Position numbers and translations under genes: made by a program | Source: Ferranicluibacter rubi | GTDB lineage: Bacteria; Pseudomonadota; Alphaproteobacteria; Rhizobiales; Rhizobiaceae | Direction of reading: 5' to 3' | DNA: 64,000 bases | Assembly: GCF_011603255.1 (NCBI RefSeq) | Contig: NZ_JAANCM010000005.1 | Span: forward strand, 310,001 to 374,000 | The notes under the pieces: model-generated | The model's input: only the letters and a program-made list of their open reading frames with translations | Database searches by the model: none | Told to the model about the DNA's origin: nothing | Part shown: piece by piece, positions 17,725-25,232 of the stretch | How the letters are laid out: each line of letters opens with the position of its first letter | How positions within the stretch are numbered: position 1 is the stretch's first letter

Positions 17725-18619
17725 GATGAAAAACCTTGAAAGAGGACAGGACACGATCCTGATAACGGGACCGACCGCCAGCGGCAAGTCCGCGCTGGCC
17801 GTTCGGCTGGCGCAGGCGCATGGCGGCGTCGTCGTCAATGCCGACAGCATGCAGGTCTACGATACGCTCCGCGTGCTGACGGCGCGGCCTTCGGAGGCGG
17901 ACATGCACGGCGTGCCGCACAGGCTCTACGGGCATGTGCCGGCCGGCCAAAGCTATTCCACCGGCGAATGGCTGCGAGAGGCGACGGTGCTTCTGGGTGA
18001 GCTTCGCGCGGAGGGGCGCGTGCCGATCATCGTCGGCGGCACCGGGCTCTATTTCAAGGCGCTGACGGGCGGACTGTCGGAGATGCCGGATGTGCCGGAC
18101 GAGATCCGGTCGCGCCTGCGGGCCCGCCTTCAGGCGGAAGGGCCTCATGGATTGCATGCGCGACTCGCTGAGATCGACCCGGATACGGCGGCCGTGCTGA
18201 GGCCCGGGGACGGGCAACGCATCGTCCGGGCTCTCGAAATCTTCGAGGCGAGTGGCCGGTCGATCCGCGGTTTTCAAGCCACACGCGGCGCGATGGTGGT
18301 CGATCCGGACCGGGCGTTGAAGATGGTCGTGATGCCGGAGCGGGGCGAGCTTCGGCGGCGGATCAACCGACGGTTCGAGACGATGCTGGATCAGGGCGCG
18401 ATCGAGGAGGTCGCGTGTCTGCTGGCGAAAGACCTGTCACCCGACCTGACGGCCATGAAGGCGATCGGTGTGCCGCAGATCGCGGCGATGCTGCGCGGAG
18501 AGATGGACCGGCACAGCGTCATCGAGACAGCGTCGGCTGCGACGCGGCAATATGCCAAGCGGCAGATGACGTGGTTTCGCAACCAGCTGGACGAGAGCTG
18601 GGAGCGCGTGGTGCCTTGA
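17723..18619 (+). CDS. miaA: tRNA dimethylallyltransferase
   Basis: Adds the isopentenyl group to A37 of tRNAs that read UNN codons. The protein is 298 aa from ATG 17723 (a second ATG follows at once) and has the P-loop GPTASGKS, the VVNADSMQVYDTLRVLTARP substrate region, VGGTGLYFKAL, and the C-terminal MKAIGVPQIAAML and QYAKRQMTWFRNQL motifs. The frame is open 9 codons further upstream to 17696, but those codons lie inside serB. The start is divergent to and overlapping with serB by 2 bases. Confidence 0.96.
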   Translation: MMKNLERGQDTILITGPTASGKSALAVRLAQAHGGVVVNADSMQVYDTLRVLTARPSEADMHGVPHRLYGHVPAGQSYSTGEWLREATVLLGELRAEGRVPIIVGGTGLYFKALTGGLSEMPDVPDEIRSRLRARLQAEGPHGLHARLAEIDPDTAAVLRPGDGQRIVRALEIFEASGRSIRGFQATRGAMVVDPDRALKMVVMPERGELRRRINRRFETMLDQGAIEEVACLLAKDLSPDLTAMKAIGVPQIAAMLRGEMDRHSVIETASAATRQYAKRQMTWFRNQLDESWERVVP

Positions 18620-18644
18620 GCAAGCCGTTTCATAAGGCATCGGC

Positions 18645-20690
18645 CTACTTGCGGATCAAGCTGCCGAGCGGCTTCTTGAGCAGGCTTTCGCGAAGGGATG
18701 GTGCCCGCGTGGACGCTGACGGGTCGTCCAGCGCCTGAGGCGCCGGCGCTTCGGGTGGGCGACGATCGGTTTCGCCGCCGAGGATTTGCCGGCGATAGGC
18801 GTTGAAGCGGTCGGCCTGCGGATTGGATATGGGGTCCGGGTACTGCGGCTCGACGCGCGGCAGCATGTCGGGGCGATAGCTTTCGAGCCTTTCCGAGCTG
18901 GCTGGGGTTTCCGCTCGGTTCTGGCTTTCGTGCCGCTCGGGAGCGCGAGGCGAGAGCGGTGGCGGCTCGATGCTGTCGCCGAAGGAGAGGCTGCCGGCTC
19001 CCATAGGGCTCGTCGTGTATGGCGTCGTCTCGCCGCCGGAGCTTGCGCGCATCCGCGCGACGATCGTGCGCAGGTCCACATTGGCGGGCGTGTCGTCGTC
19101 GGCCTTCATCAGCCCGCCGGCCGCCTTCGGCAGGCGGCTCTCCGGTATGCGTTCGAACCGCATGCGCATCGGCACGGAAACGGCCTCGCCGAAGGCGATC
19201 GCCTCGCCGTTTCCGATCGAAGAGAGGAAGCTCATGGTCGAGACGGAGGAATCCGGAATGGCCGAGCGGATGATGTCCTGGTCGCGATCGTTCGACAGGC
19301 GCATGGCAAAGACCGTCGAGCACTGCGAGAGGATCGTCGGGTCGAGTTCGCCCGGGCGCTGTGTGATCATGCCGAGCGAGACGCCGTACTTGCGGCCTTC
19401 CTTCGCGATACGGGCGATAGCTTGGCGCGTCGGCAGGAAGCCGAGCGACTGGTCGGACGGGACGTAGCGGTGCGCCTCCTCACAGACGACGAGCATGTGG
19501 ACGCCGCCATTGCTCCACAGGCCGATTTCGAACGCCATGCGGCAGAGCACCGACGCGACCGAATTGACGACCTCCGAGGGGATGCCCGCCAGCTGGAACG
19601 TGGTGATGGGGCGACCGTCGCCCGGAATGCGGAAGATCTTGGCGATCGTCTCGAGGATGGTGTCGTTGATCGTGTTGGACGAGAACATGAAGGTATAGCG
19701 CGGGTCGTTGACCGCCGCCATGATGCGGACCTTCAGCGAGCGGAGTGCCGGCTTTTCTGTGCGACCTTCCAGACGGCCGATGCGCTCGTCGATCAGCGCC
19801 ATCAGGTCGGCGATGCGATAGGGGACCGGCGTATCCGCCGTCAGGGAGCTTTTCTCCGTCTGGCGCCGCATCAGGCCGCCGTCGCCCTTGAAGCCCTTCT
19901 TGGCGTCGGGAATGAGATCGCGGAGGATGTCGAGTTCCTCGGCAATGGCGGGGCGTCCCCGGAAGACGACTTCCGCGAATTCCTCAAGCCGCATCAGCCA
20001 GAAGGGCAGATCCAGCGTATCGGTATCGATGACGACGGCATGGTCGGGGAAGGCGGCTGCGAACTCGTTGTGCGGATCGAGGATCAGGATGCGCAGCTTG
20101 GGATCGGCCTCGATCGCCTTGCGCAGGAGCAGCGTCACGGCTGTGGATTTGCCGACGCCCGTGGTGCCGACAACGGCGAAATGCTTCGACAGCATGGACG
20201 GAATGTGGATCGCCGCATCCAGGCTTTCGTCCTGCGTCAGCTTGCCGATGGAAAAGCTGCCGCCGCGGCCGGTGTCGTAGATGCGCGCGAGGTCGGCGGT
20301 GCGGATGCGGTGTGCTATGGCGCCGAGATAGGGATACTGGCTGATGCCGGCGGAAAAGGCCTCTCGCCCGTCGATATCGACACGGACCTCGCCCACGAGT
20401 TCCACGTCGATCCGAAAGATATTGTCTTGCTGCTCCGCCCAGTTGTCGTCGCTCGTGCGCATGGAGGAGACGAGGGCGACGACGCGATTGACGCCGACGG
20501 TGATGGAGACCAGCCGCCCGACGGACCAGAGTTCCGTCAGGGACGTCTCGCCGTTTTCCGCAAGGGCTGCAATGGTTGCGCGGGAGCCATTGCAGGCGAT
20601 GACGCGACCGAGGAAGCGATTGCCCCGTGCGACCGTGTCGCGCCTGTCCGCCTCCGCTGTGCGGCCCTCGGCCTGAAGTTCGTTGCTCAC
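18645..20690 (-). CDS. HerA-like hexameric ATPase (HAS barrel plus FtsK/HerA core)
   Basis: 681-aa ATPase of the HerA/DUF87 type, a ring-shaped DNA-translocating or DNA-processing motor. Residues about 20-130 form the beta-rich HAS barrel; the Walker A motif is GTTGVGKST (175-183), the Walker B region is GVHMLVVCEEAHRYVP, and the arginine-rich motor motif ITQRPGELDPTILSQCSTVFAMRL follows. The last 120 residues are Pro/Ser/Arg-rich and probably disordered. The start is a GTG. HerA proteins in archaea pair with the NurA nuclease and some bacterial relatives belong to defence systems, but here no nuclease or SIR2 gene is adjacent, so a housekeeping DNA repair or segregation role is as likely. 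Confidence 0.85.
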   Translation of the reverse strand: MSNELQAEGRTAEADRRDTVARGNRFLGRVIACNGSRATIAALAENGETSLTELWSVGRLVSITVGVNRVVALVSSMRTSDDNWAEQQDNIFRIDVELVGEVRVDIDGREAFSAGISQYPYLGAIAHRIRTADLARIYDTGRGGSFSIGKLTQDESLDAAIHIPSMLSKHFAVVGTTGVGKSTAVTLLLRKAIEADPKLRILILDPHNEFAAAFPDHAVVIDTDTLDLPFWLMRLEEFAEVVFRGRPAIAEELDILRDLIPDAKKGFKGDGGLMRRQTEKSSLTADTPVPYRIADLMALIDERIGRLEGRTEKPALRSLKVRIMAAVNDPRYTFMFSSNTINDTILETIAKIFRIPGDGRPITTFQLAGIPSEVVNSVASVLCRMAFEIGLWSNGGVHMLVVCEEAHRYVPSDQSLGFLPTRQAIARIAKEGRKYGVSLGMITQRPGELDPTILSQCSTVFAMRLSNDRDQDIIRSAIPDSSVSTMSFLSSIGNGEAIAFGEAVSVPMRMRFERIPESRLPKAAGGLMKADDDTPANVDLRTIVARMRASSGGETTPYTTSPMGAGSLSFGDSIEPPPLSPRAPERHESQNRAETPASSERLESYRPDMLPRVEPQYPDPISNPQADRFNAYRRQILGGETDRRPPEAPAPQALDDPSASTRAPSLRESLLKKPLGSLIRK

Positions 20691-20866
20691 TACGTCGTAA
20701 CCCCGCTTGAGGGACGGAATGTAAGCGAGGGACTTTAAGAAGATGTTTCTCTTCGGCTATTTTTGATTTCGCTGGCGTTCGGAAGGAGCGGTTTCGCTGC
20801 CGATCTCGACAGTGTCTTGCGCTGTTGCCGCCGCAGGGCGCCCGCCCGGCAAAGGTGTAAAAAGCG

Positions 20867-20895
20867 TTGACGACACGGCCGAATGCCGGTATCAG
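20867..20895 (+). promoter_or_regulatory. Predicted ilv promoter
   Basis: TTGACG at 20867-20872 and TATCAG at 20890-20895 with 17-bp spacing. A start of transcription about 7 nt after the -10 box falls at or just before the leader peptide ATG (20904), which would make the leader mRNA leaderless. Confidence 0.6.
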
Positions 20896-20903
20896 TGCGC
20901 CCC

Positions 20904-20960
20904 ATGAACATTCAAGCAATCATTCTTGTGGTGGGATCGCGCATGGGCAGGATGGTGTAA
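20904..20960 (+). CDS. ilvL: ilv operon leader peptide (attenuator)
   Basis: 18-codon frame encoding MNIQAIILVVGSRMGRMV. It holds three Ile, one Leu and three Val codons, the end products of the downstream pathway, and lies between a promoter and a terminator-like hairpin ahead of ilvI, so ribosome stalling on scarce branched-chain aminoacyl-tRNA would favour read-through. No ribosome-binding site is visible upstream and the predicted transcript start nearly coincides with the ATG. The frame and codon content are seen directly; the attenuation mechanism is inferred from the well-known enterobacterial and rhizobial leader systems. Confidence 0.82.
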   Translation: MNIQAIILVVGSRMGRMV

Positions 20961-21016
20961 CCATCCGGCGATAGCCACCCATGCGCAAACCAAGGCTCCT
21001 GACGGGGCCTTTTTTT
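20939..21016 (+). promoter_or_regulatory. ilv attenuator RNA with terminator
   Basis: A 9-bp stem GCGCATGGG (20939-20947) with CCCATGCGC (20978-20986) overlaps the end of the leader peptide and encloses a smaller GGATGG/CCATCC hairpin. It is followed by an AAGGC.CC / GG.GCCTT hairpin (20992-21011) and a run of seven T (21010-21016), a typical intrinsic terminator 35 nt before ilvI. Pairing of the long stem and stalling on the Ile/Val codons would decide whether the terminator forms. Confidence 0.78.
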
Positions 21017-21050
21017 ATGCCTTCGAACAAGCAGAGCACAGGATCGAGAC

Positions 21051-22856
21051 ATGTCGGGCGGGAATAGCGAAATGGATGCAGCGAGCAAGGATAACACGAT
21101 GACGGGCGCAGAGATCGTTCTGCGCGCGCTCAAGGACAACGGCGTCGAGGTCATCTTCGGCTATCCCGGCGGTGCCGTCCTCCCGATCTATGACGAGATC
21201 CACCAGCAGGAGGACATCAAGCATATCCTCGTTCGTCACGAGCAGGGCGCCGGCCACATGGCCGAGGGCTATGCGCGCTCCACCGGCAAGGTCGGCGTCA
21301 TGCTGGTCACCTCCGGCCCCGGCGCAACGAATGCCGTGACGCCGCTGCAGGACGCGCTGATGGATTCGATCCCGCTCGTCTGCCTGTCCGGTCAGGTTCC
21401 AAGCTCGCTCATCGGCTCCGACGCCTTCCAGGAGTGCGACACGGTCGGCATCACGCGGCCCTGCACCAAGCACAACTGGCTGGTCAAGGACGTCAACGAG
21501 CTGGCAGCCACCATCCACGAGGCGTTCCGCATTGCGCGGTCCGGTCGTCCTGGCCCGGTTCTGGTCGATATCCCCAAGGACATCCAGTTTGCGACGGGCA
21601 CCTATACGCCGCCCTCCGCCGTTCCGATCCAGACCAGCTACCAGCCGAAGGTTGATGGCGATATCCGCCGGATCGAGGAAGCCGTCGCGCTGATGAAGAC
21701 GGCGCGCCGTCCGATCATCTATTCCGGCGGTGGCGTCATCAACTCGGGCGACGCGGCGACACGTTTGCTGCGCGAACTGGTTTCGCTGACGAATTTTCCC
21801 ATCACCTCGACCCTGATGGGGCTCGGCTGCTACCCGTCATCCGGCACCAACTGGCTCGGCATGCTGGGCATGCACGGCACTTACGAGGCCAACATGGCCA
21901 TGCATGATGCCGATGTCATGATCTGCATCGGCGCGCGCTTCGACGACCGGATCACTGGGCGGCTGAACGCGTTCTCGCCGAACTCCAAGAAGATCCACAT
22001 CGACATCGATCCGTCCTCGATCAACAAGATCGTCCGCGTCGACGTTCCGATCGCCGGTGATGTCGGGCGGGTTCTCGAAGAGATGGTTCGTCTGTGGCAT
22101 GCCGGATCGGCCGATCTCGACAAGACACGGCTTAACGACTGGTGGGGCGACATCGCGCGCTGGCGGGCCCGCAAGTCGCTGTCTTACAAGCCAAGCGACG
22201 ACGTCATCATGCCGCAATACGCCATCCAGCGCCTGCACGCGCTGACGAAGGATCGTGACACCTACATCACCACGGAGGTCGGCCAGCACCAGATGTGGGC
22301 TGCGCAGTTCTACGGCTTCGAAGAGCCGAACCGCTGGATGACCTCGGGCGGCCTCGGCACGATGGGCTATGGTTTCCCGGCTGCCATCGGCGTTCAGGTC
22401 GCGCATCCCGACAGCCTCGTCATCGATATCGCGGGCGATGCCTCGATCCAGATGTGCATTCAGGAAATGTCCTGCGCCGTCCAGTACGCGCTGCCGGTCA
22501 AGATCTTCATCCTTAACAACCAGTACATGGGCATGGTGCGCCAGTGGCAGCAGTTGCTGCATGGCAACCGCCTCTCCAACTCCTACACGGAGGCCATGCC
22601 CGATTTCGTCAAGCTGGCGGAAGCCTATGGCGGCGTCGGCATTCGCTGTGACAAGCCGGGTGAACTGGACGATGCGATCCTGCGGATGATCGACAGCCCG
22701 GCGCCCGTCATCTTCGACTGCCGTGTCGCAAATCTTGCCAACTGCTTCCCGATGATCCCGTCGGGCAAGGCGCACAACGAGATGCTGCTGCCGGACGAAG
22801 CCACGGACGAAGCAGTCGCCACCGCGATCGACGCCAAGGGCCGGCAGCTGGTTTGA
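21051..22856 (+). CDS. ilvI: Acetolactate synthase large (catalytic) subunit
   Basis: ThDP-dependent condensation of pyruvate with pyruvate or 2-oxobutyrate, the first common step of valine, leucine and isoleucine synthesis. The 601-aa protein has the catalytic glutamate in LVRHEQGAGHMAEGYA (Glu64), the FAD-contact region IPLVCLSGQVPSSLIGSDAFQECD, and the ThDP motif GDASIQMCIQEMSCAVQ ending with the ILNNQYMGMVRQWQ run. Starts at ATG 21051, 21072 or 21099 are all open; the family core begins near the third. It follows the leader attenuator. The regulatory subunit ilvH is not immediately downstream: a toxin-antitoxin pair separates them. Confidence 0.96.
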   Translation: MSGGNSEMDAASKDNTMTGAEIVLRALKDNGVEVIFGYPGGAVLPIYDEIHQQEDIKHILVRHEQGAGHMAEGYARSTGKVGVMLVTSGPGATNAVTPLQDALMDSIPLVCLSGQVPSSLIGSDAFQECDTVGITRPCTKHNWLVKDVNELAATIHEAFRIARSGRPGPVLVDIPKDIQFATGTYTPPSAVPIQTSYQPKVDGDIRRIEEAVALMKTARRPIIYSGGGVINSGDAATRLLRELVSLTNFPITSTLMGLGCYPSSGTNWLGMLGMHGTYEANMAMHDADVMICIGARFDDRITGRLNAFSPNSKKIHIDIDPSSINKIVRVDVPIAGDVGRVLEEMVRLWHAGSADLDKTRLNDWWGDIARWRARKSLSYKPSDDVIMPQYAIQRLHALTKDRDTYITTEVGQHQMWAAQFYGFEEPNRWMTSGGLGTMGYGFPAAIGVQVAHPDSLVIDIAGDASIQMCIQEMSCAVQYALPVKIFILNNQYMGMVRQWQQLLHGNRLSNSYTEAMPDFVKLAEAYGGVGIRCDKPGELDDAILRMIDSPAPVIFDCRVANLANCFPMIPSGKAHNEMLLPDEATDEAVATAIDAKGRQLV

Positions 22857-22912
22857 TTGCACCGGCGGGACGCTGTAATGTGGCGGCGTCCTGTTCGAGA
22901 GAGGTGAGGGCC

Positions 22913-23224
22913 ATGGCGAGAGTGAGACTTTCGGAATCCGGCGATTTGCATGTGCCTCTCGAGTTGCGAGAGAGGCTTGGTCTTGCTCCCGGTGCAGAAA
23001 TGGATCTGACGACCAGCGACGGGCGGATGATTGCCGTCCCCGTGGAACATACGAGAGCGCCGGAAAAGAAGACTCTGAGTATGGTGGAGTTTCTTGAGCG
23101 GATACCACTCTACGAAGGCCCTCCAATCGATTTGACGGAAGCGTTGATAGAGGAGGCTCTTCTGGCAGAAGCGAAACGTCGGTTTGAAAACGTAAATCGG
23201 CAATGGCATGACGACCGACCATAA
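22913..23224 (+). CDS. vapB: AbrB/VapB-type antitoxin
   Basis: 103-aa protein starting at ATG 22913 behind a strong GAGAGGTGAGGG ribosome-binding site. The N terminus (MARVRLSESGDLHVPLELRERLGLAPGAEMDL) is the SpoVT/AbrB swapped-hairpin DNA-binding fold; the acidic, helical C terminus would wrap and neutralise the toxin. It binds its own promoter in characterised systems. It ends with TAA whose first two bases overlap the likely start of the PIN toxin (ATAA). The pair sits between ilvI and ilvH, an unusual site that puts it under the ilv transcript unless it has its own promoter in the 56-bp gap after ilvI. Confidence 0.82.
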   Translation: MARVRLSESGDLHVPLELRERLGLAPGAEMDLTTSDGRMIAVPVEHTRAPEKKTLSMVEFLERIPLYEGPPIDLTEALIEEALLAEAKRRFENVNRQWHDDRP

Positions 23225-23619
23225 CGATTGATACGAATATTCTCTTCCGGATCCTTCTTAAGGATGGCAGTGATCAATGGCAGCTTGCTGCGCGGCTCCT
23301 GCAGTCTCATCGCATCGTGATCATTCCCACTGTCCTTCTCGAAACAGAGTGGGTTCTCCGCAGTGTTGCAAAATATTCTCGCAGTCGCGTCTTGGAGCTC
23401 TTTCAAACGATAATGGCATCGCATGACTTCGTGATCGTCGATCGAGACGACACCGAAAGGGCTATTGCGGCCTTCGAGGCCGGAATGGACTTTGCGGATG
23501 CCATGCATCTCTGCCTCAGCGATGAGGCCACGACGTTCGTCACCTTCGACCGCGATCTCGTGCGGCGGGCGAGACGGTACTTGCCAAGTGCCAGCGTTGA
23601 GCTGGCAGACATACTCTAG
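23221..23619 (+). CDS. vapC: PIN-domain VapC-type toxin without a normal start codon
   Basis: The frame 23212-23619 encodes a complete PIN nuclease fold: ITIDTNILFRILL with Asp4, PTVLLETEW with Glu41, GMDFADAMHLCL with Asp93, and TFVTFDRDL with Asp110/112. Such toxins cut tRNA or rRNA. No ATG, GTG or TTG precedes the first catalytic Asp: only three codons separate an in-frame TGA from the ATA at 23221, where family members carry the ATG of an ATGA overlap with the antitoxin. Here that spot reads ATAA. The first GTG (23317) would delete Asp4. Either initiation is at AUA (rare) or the toxin is silenced at the start codon while all catalytic residues remain. Confidence 0.72.
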   Translation: MTIDTNILFRILLKDGSDQWQLAARLLQSHRIVIIPTVLLETEWVLRSVAKYSRSRVLELFQTIMASHDFVIVDRDDTERAIAAFEAGMDFADAMHLCLSDEATTFVTFDRDLVRRARRYLPSASVELADIL

Positions 23620-23637
23620 AGGAAACGGACCCAGACC

Positions 23638-24210
23638 ATGAACGCCCATCTACAGCCGACCGGCTCGGCCTACTTCATTGCCAAGGAAACCGAGATTGCG
23701 GAGAAGCATACGCTGTCCGTTCTGGTGGCCAACGAGCCGGGCGTCCTGGCGCGGGTGATCGGGCTGTTTTCCGGGCGCGGCTATAATATCGAGAGCCTGA
23801 CCGTGTCGGAGACCGAGCACGAGGCGCATCTTTCGCGCATCACGATCGTGACGCGGGGGACGCCGCATGTTCTGGAGCAGATCAAGTCGCAGCTTGAGCG
23901 GCTGGTGCCGGTTCACCGTGTCGTGGACCTGACAGTGCGGGCCGGTTCGCTCGGCCACGACCGGCCGATCGAGCGCGAGGTTGCCCTGGTCAAGGTCAAG
24001 GGAACGGGCGAAAACCGGGCGGAGACGTTGCGGCTCGCCGATGCGTTCCAGGCCAAAGTGGTTGATGCGACGGTGGAGCATTTCATTCTGGAGATCACCG
24101 GCAAGTCGTCGAAGATCGACCAGTTTGTTGCCGTCATGAAGCCACTCGGCCTTCTGGAAGTCTGCCGCACCGGCATCGCCGCGATGAATCGCGGTGCGCA
24201 GGGCATGTAA
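23638..24210 (+). CDS. ilvH: Acetolactate synthase small (regulatory) subunit
   Basis: Valine-binding regulatory partner of IlvI, 190 aa. The N-terminal ACT domain (LSVLVANEPGVLARVIGLFSGRGYNIESLTV) carries the feedback site; the C-terminal domain runs through EREVALVKVKGTGENR to TGKSSKIDQFVAVMKPLGLLEVCRTG. A ribosome-binding site AGAGGAAAC precedes the ATG, at 12-17 nt. It lies downstream of the toxin-antitoxin insertion and before a hairpin terminator, so ilvI-ilvH coupling now depends on transcription across the inserted module. Confidence 0.96.
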   Translation: MNAHLQPTGSAYFIAKETEIAEKHTLSVLVANEPGVLARVIGLFSGRGYNIESLTVSETEHEAHLSRITIVTRGTPHVLEQIKSQLERLVPVHRVVDLTVRAGSLGHDRPIEREVALVKVKGTGENRAETLRLADAFQAKVVDATVEHFILEITGKSSKIDQFVAVMKPLGLLEVCRTGIAAMNRGAQGM

Positions 24211-24285
24211 TAATGCCTTGTCTTTCAGATGCTTGAGGCGGGTTTTGCGGATACAGAATCCGCCGCCTCATGTAGCGAATCAAGC

Positions 24286-24323
24286 ACAAGGGCCGCGTCT
24301 TCGTGAGGAGGCGCGGCCCTTGT
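24286..24323. terminator. Hairpin terminator between ilvH and aldo/keto reductase
   Basis: Perfect 12-bp stem ACAAGGGCCGCG (24286-24297) / CGCGGCCCTTGT (24312-24323) with a 14-nt loop, 75 nt after ilvH and just before the end of the convergent gene. It is likely to stop transcription from both sides; no long T-run. Confidence 0.7.
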
Positions 24324-24326
24324 CGT

Positions 24327-25169
24327 TCAGATCATTTCGAGAGGGCGTTTTCGCGAGGGCGGCGGGAAGGCGGCATCGAGCGTGGCGTTGTCCTCGTCCG
24401 TCAGACGGATGTCCAGTGCGGCAAGATTCTCCCGGATGCGGTCGGGCCGACCGGTTTTGGGGATGGCAATGACATCCGGCGTTGCCAGCACGAAGGCGAG
24501 CGCGATCTGGGCAACCGTCGCGCCGTGTGCGGCGGCGATGCGCTTCAGGGTGGCGTTGCCGAGCAGACGGCCTTCGTCGAGCGGCGAATAGGCCATGATC
24601 GGCACCCGCCTCTCTGCGCACCAGGGTACGAGGTCGAAGGCGATGCCTCTGCGCGACAGGTTATAGAGAACCTGATTGGTCGACATCCTGCCCGGTGCCA
24701 GTTCCTCGACCTCCTCCATGTCGTCGACATCGAAGTTGGAGACGCCCCAGGCGCGGATCTTGCCGTCCTGCTGCAGGCGCTCGAACGCCTCCACCGTTTC
24801 GGATAGGGGAACGCCGCCGCGCCAGTGCAGGAGGTAGAGATCGATATGGTCGGTGCCGAGCCGCTTCAGGCTGTCCTCGCAGGCGCGCAGCGTCTTTGCT
24901 CTCGCGGCGTTCGACGGCAGGACCTTGCTGACGATGAAGGCGTCGTCGCGACGGCCCGCAATGGCTTCGCCCACCACCCGTTCCGCACCGCCATCCGCGT
25001 ACATTTCCGCGGTGTCGATCAGCGTCAGACCGAGATCGAGACCCAGTCTGAGGCTCGACACTTCGTCCGTGCGCGAGGCAGGACTCTCGCCCATATGCCA
25101 GGTACCTTGACCGAGAACGGGAACCGAAGTGCCGTTCGGGAAGGTGGTGCGGGGCAAAGTCGTGTTCAT
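24327..25169 (-). CDS. Aldo/keto reductase
   Basis: 280-aa NADPH-dependent aldo/keto reductase of the prokaryotic 2,5-diketogluconate reductase-like type. The catalytic tetrad is complete: Asp and Tyr in [11 protein letters not shown], Lys in VSKVLPSNA and His in [13 protein letters not shown] contact is in [16 protein letters not shown]. Two ATGs exist; the one at 25169 lies 9 nt after GAGAGG while the upstream one at 25178 has no spacing, so 25169 is chosen. Substrate unknown. Convergent with ilvH. Confidence 0.9.
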   Translation of the reverse strand: MNTTLPRTTFPNGTSVPVLGQGTWHMGESPASRTDEVSSLRLGLDLGLTLIDTAEMYADGGAERVVGEAIAGRRDDAFIVSKVLPSNAARAKTLRACEDSLKRLGTDHIDLYLLHWRGGVPLSETVEAFERLQQDGKIRAWGVSNFDVDDMEEVEELAPGRMSTNQVLYNLSRRGIAFDLVPWCAERRVPIMAYSPLDEGRLLGNATLKRIAAAHGATVAQIALAFVLATPDVIAIPKTGRPDRIRENLAALDIRLTDEDNATLDAAFPPPSRKRPLEMI

Positions 25170-25232
25170 CGGGCGCATCCTCTCTGTGTCTTCAGGGGGA
25201 TATAGGCGCCTACCGGTCGGACGGAAGAGGCG

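Noticed and set aside
18645-20690. HerA-like ATPase as part of an antiviral defence system
   Set aside because: No nuclease, SIR2 or other defence gene is adjacent; the neighbours are housekeeping genes.
18786-20738. 650-aa plus-strand frame opposite the HerA-like gene
   Set aside because: Shadow of a gene with clear Walker motifs; composition is not protein-like.
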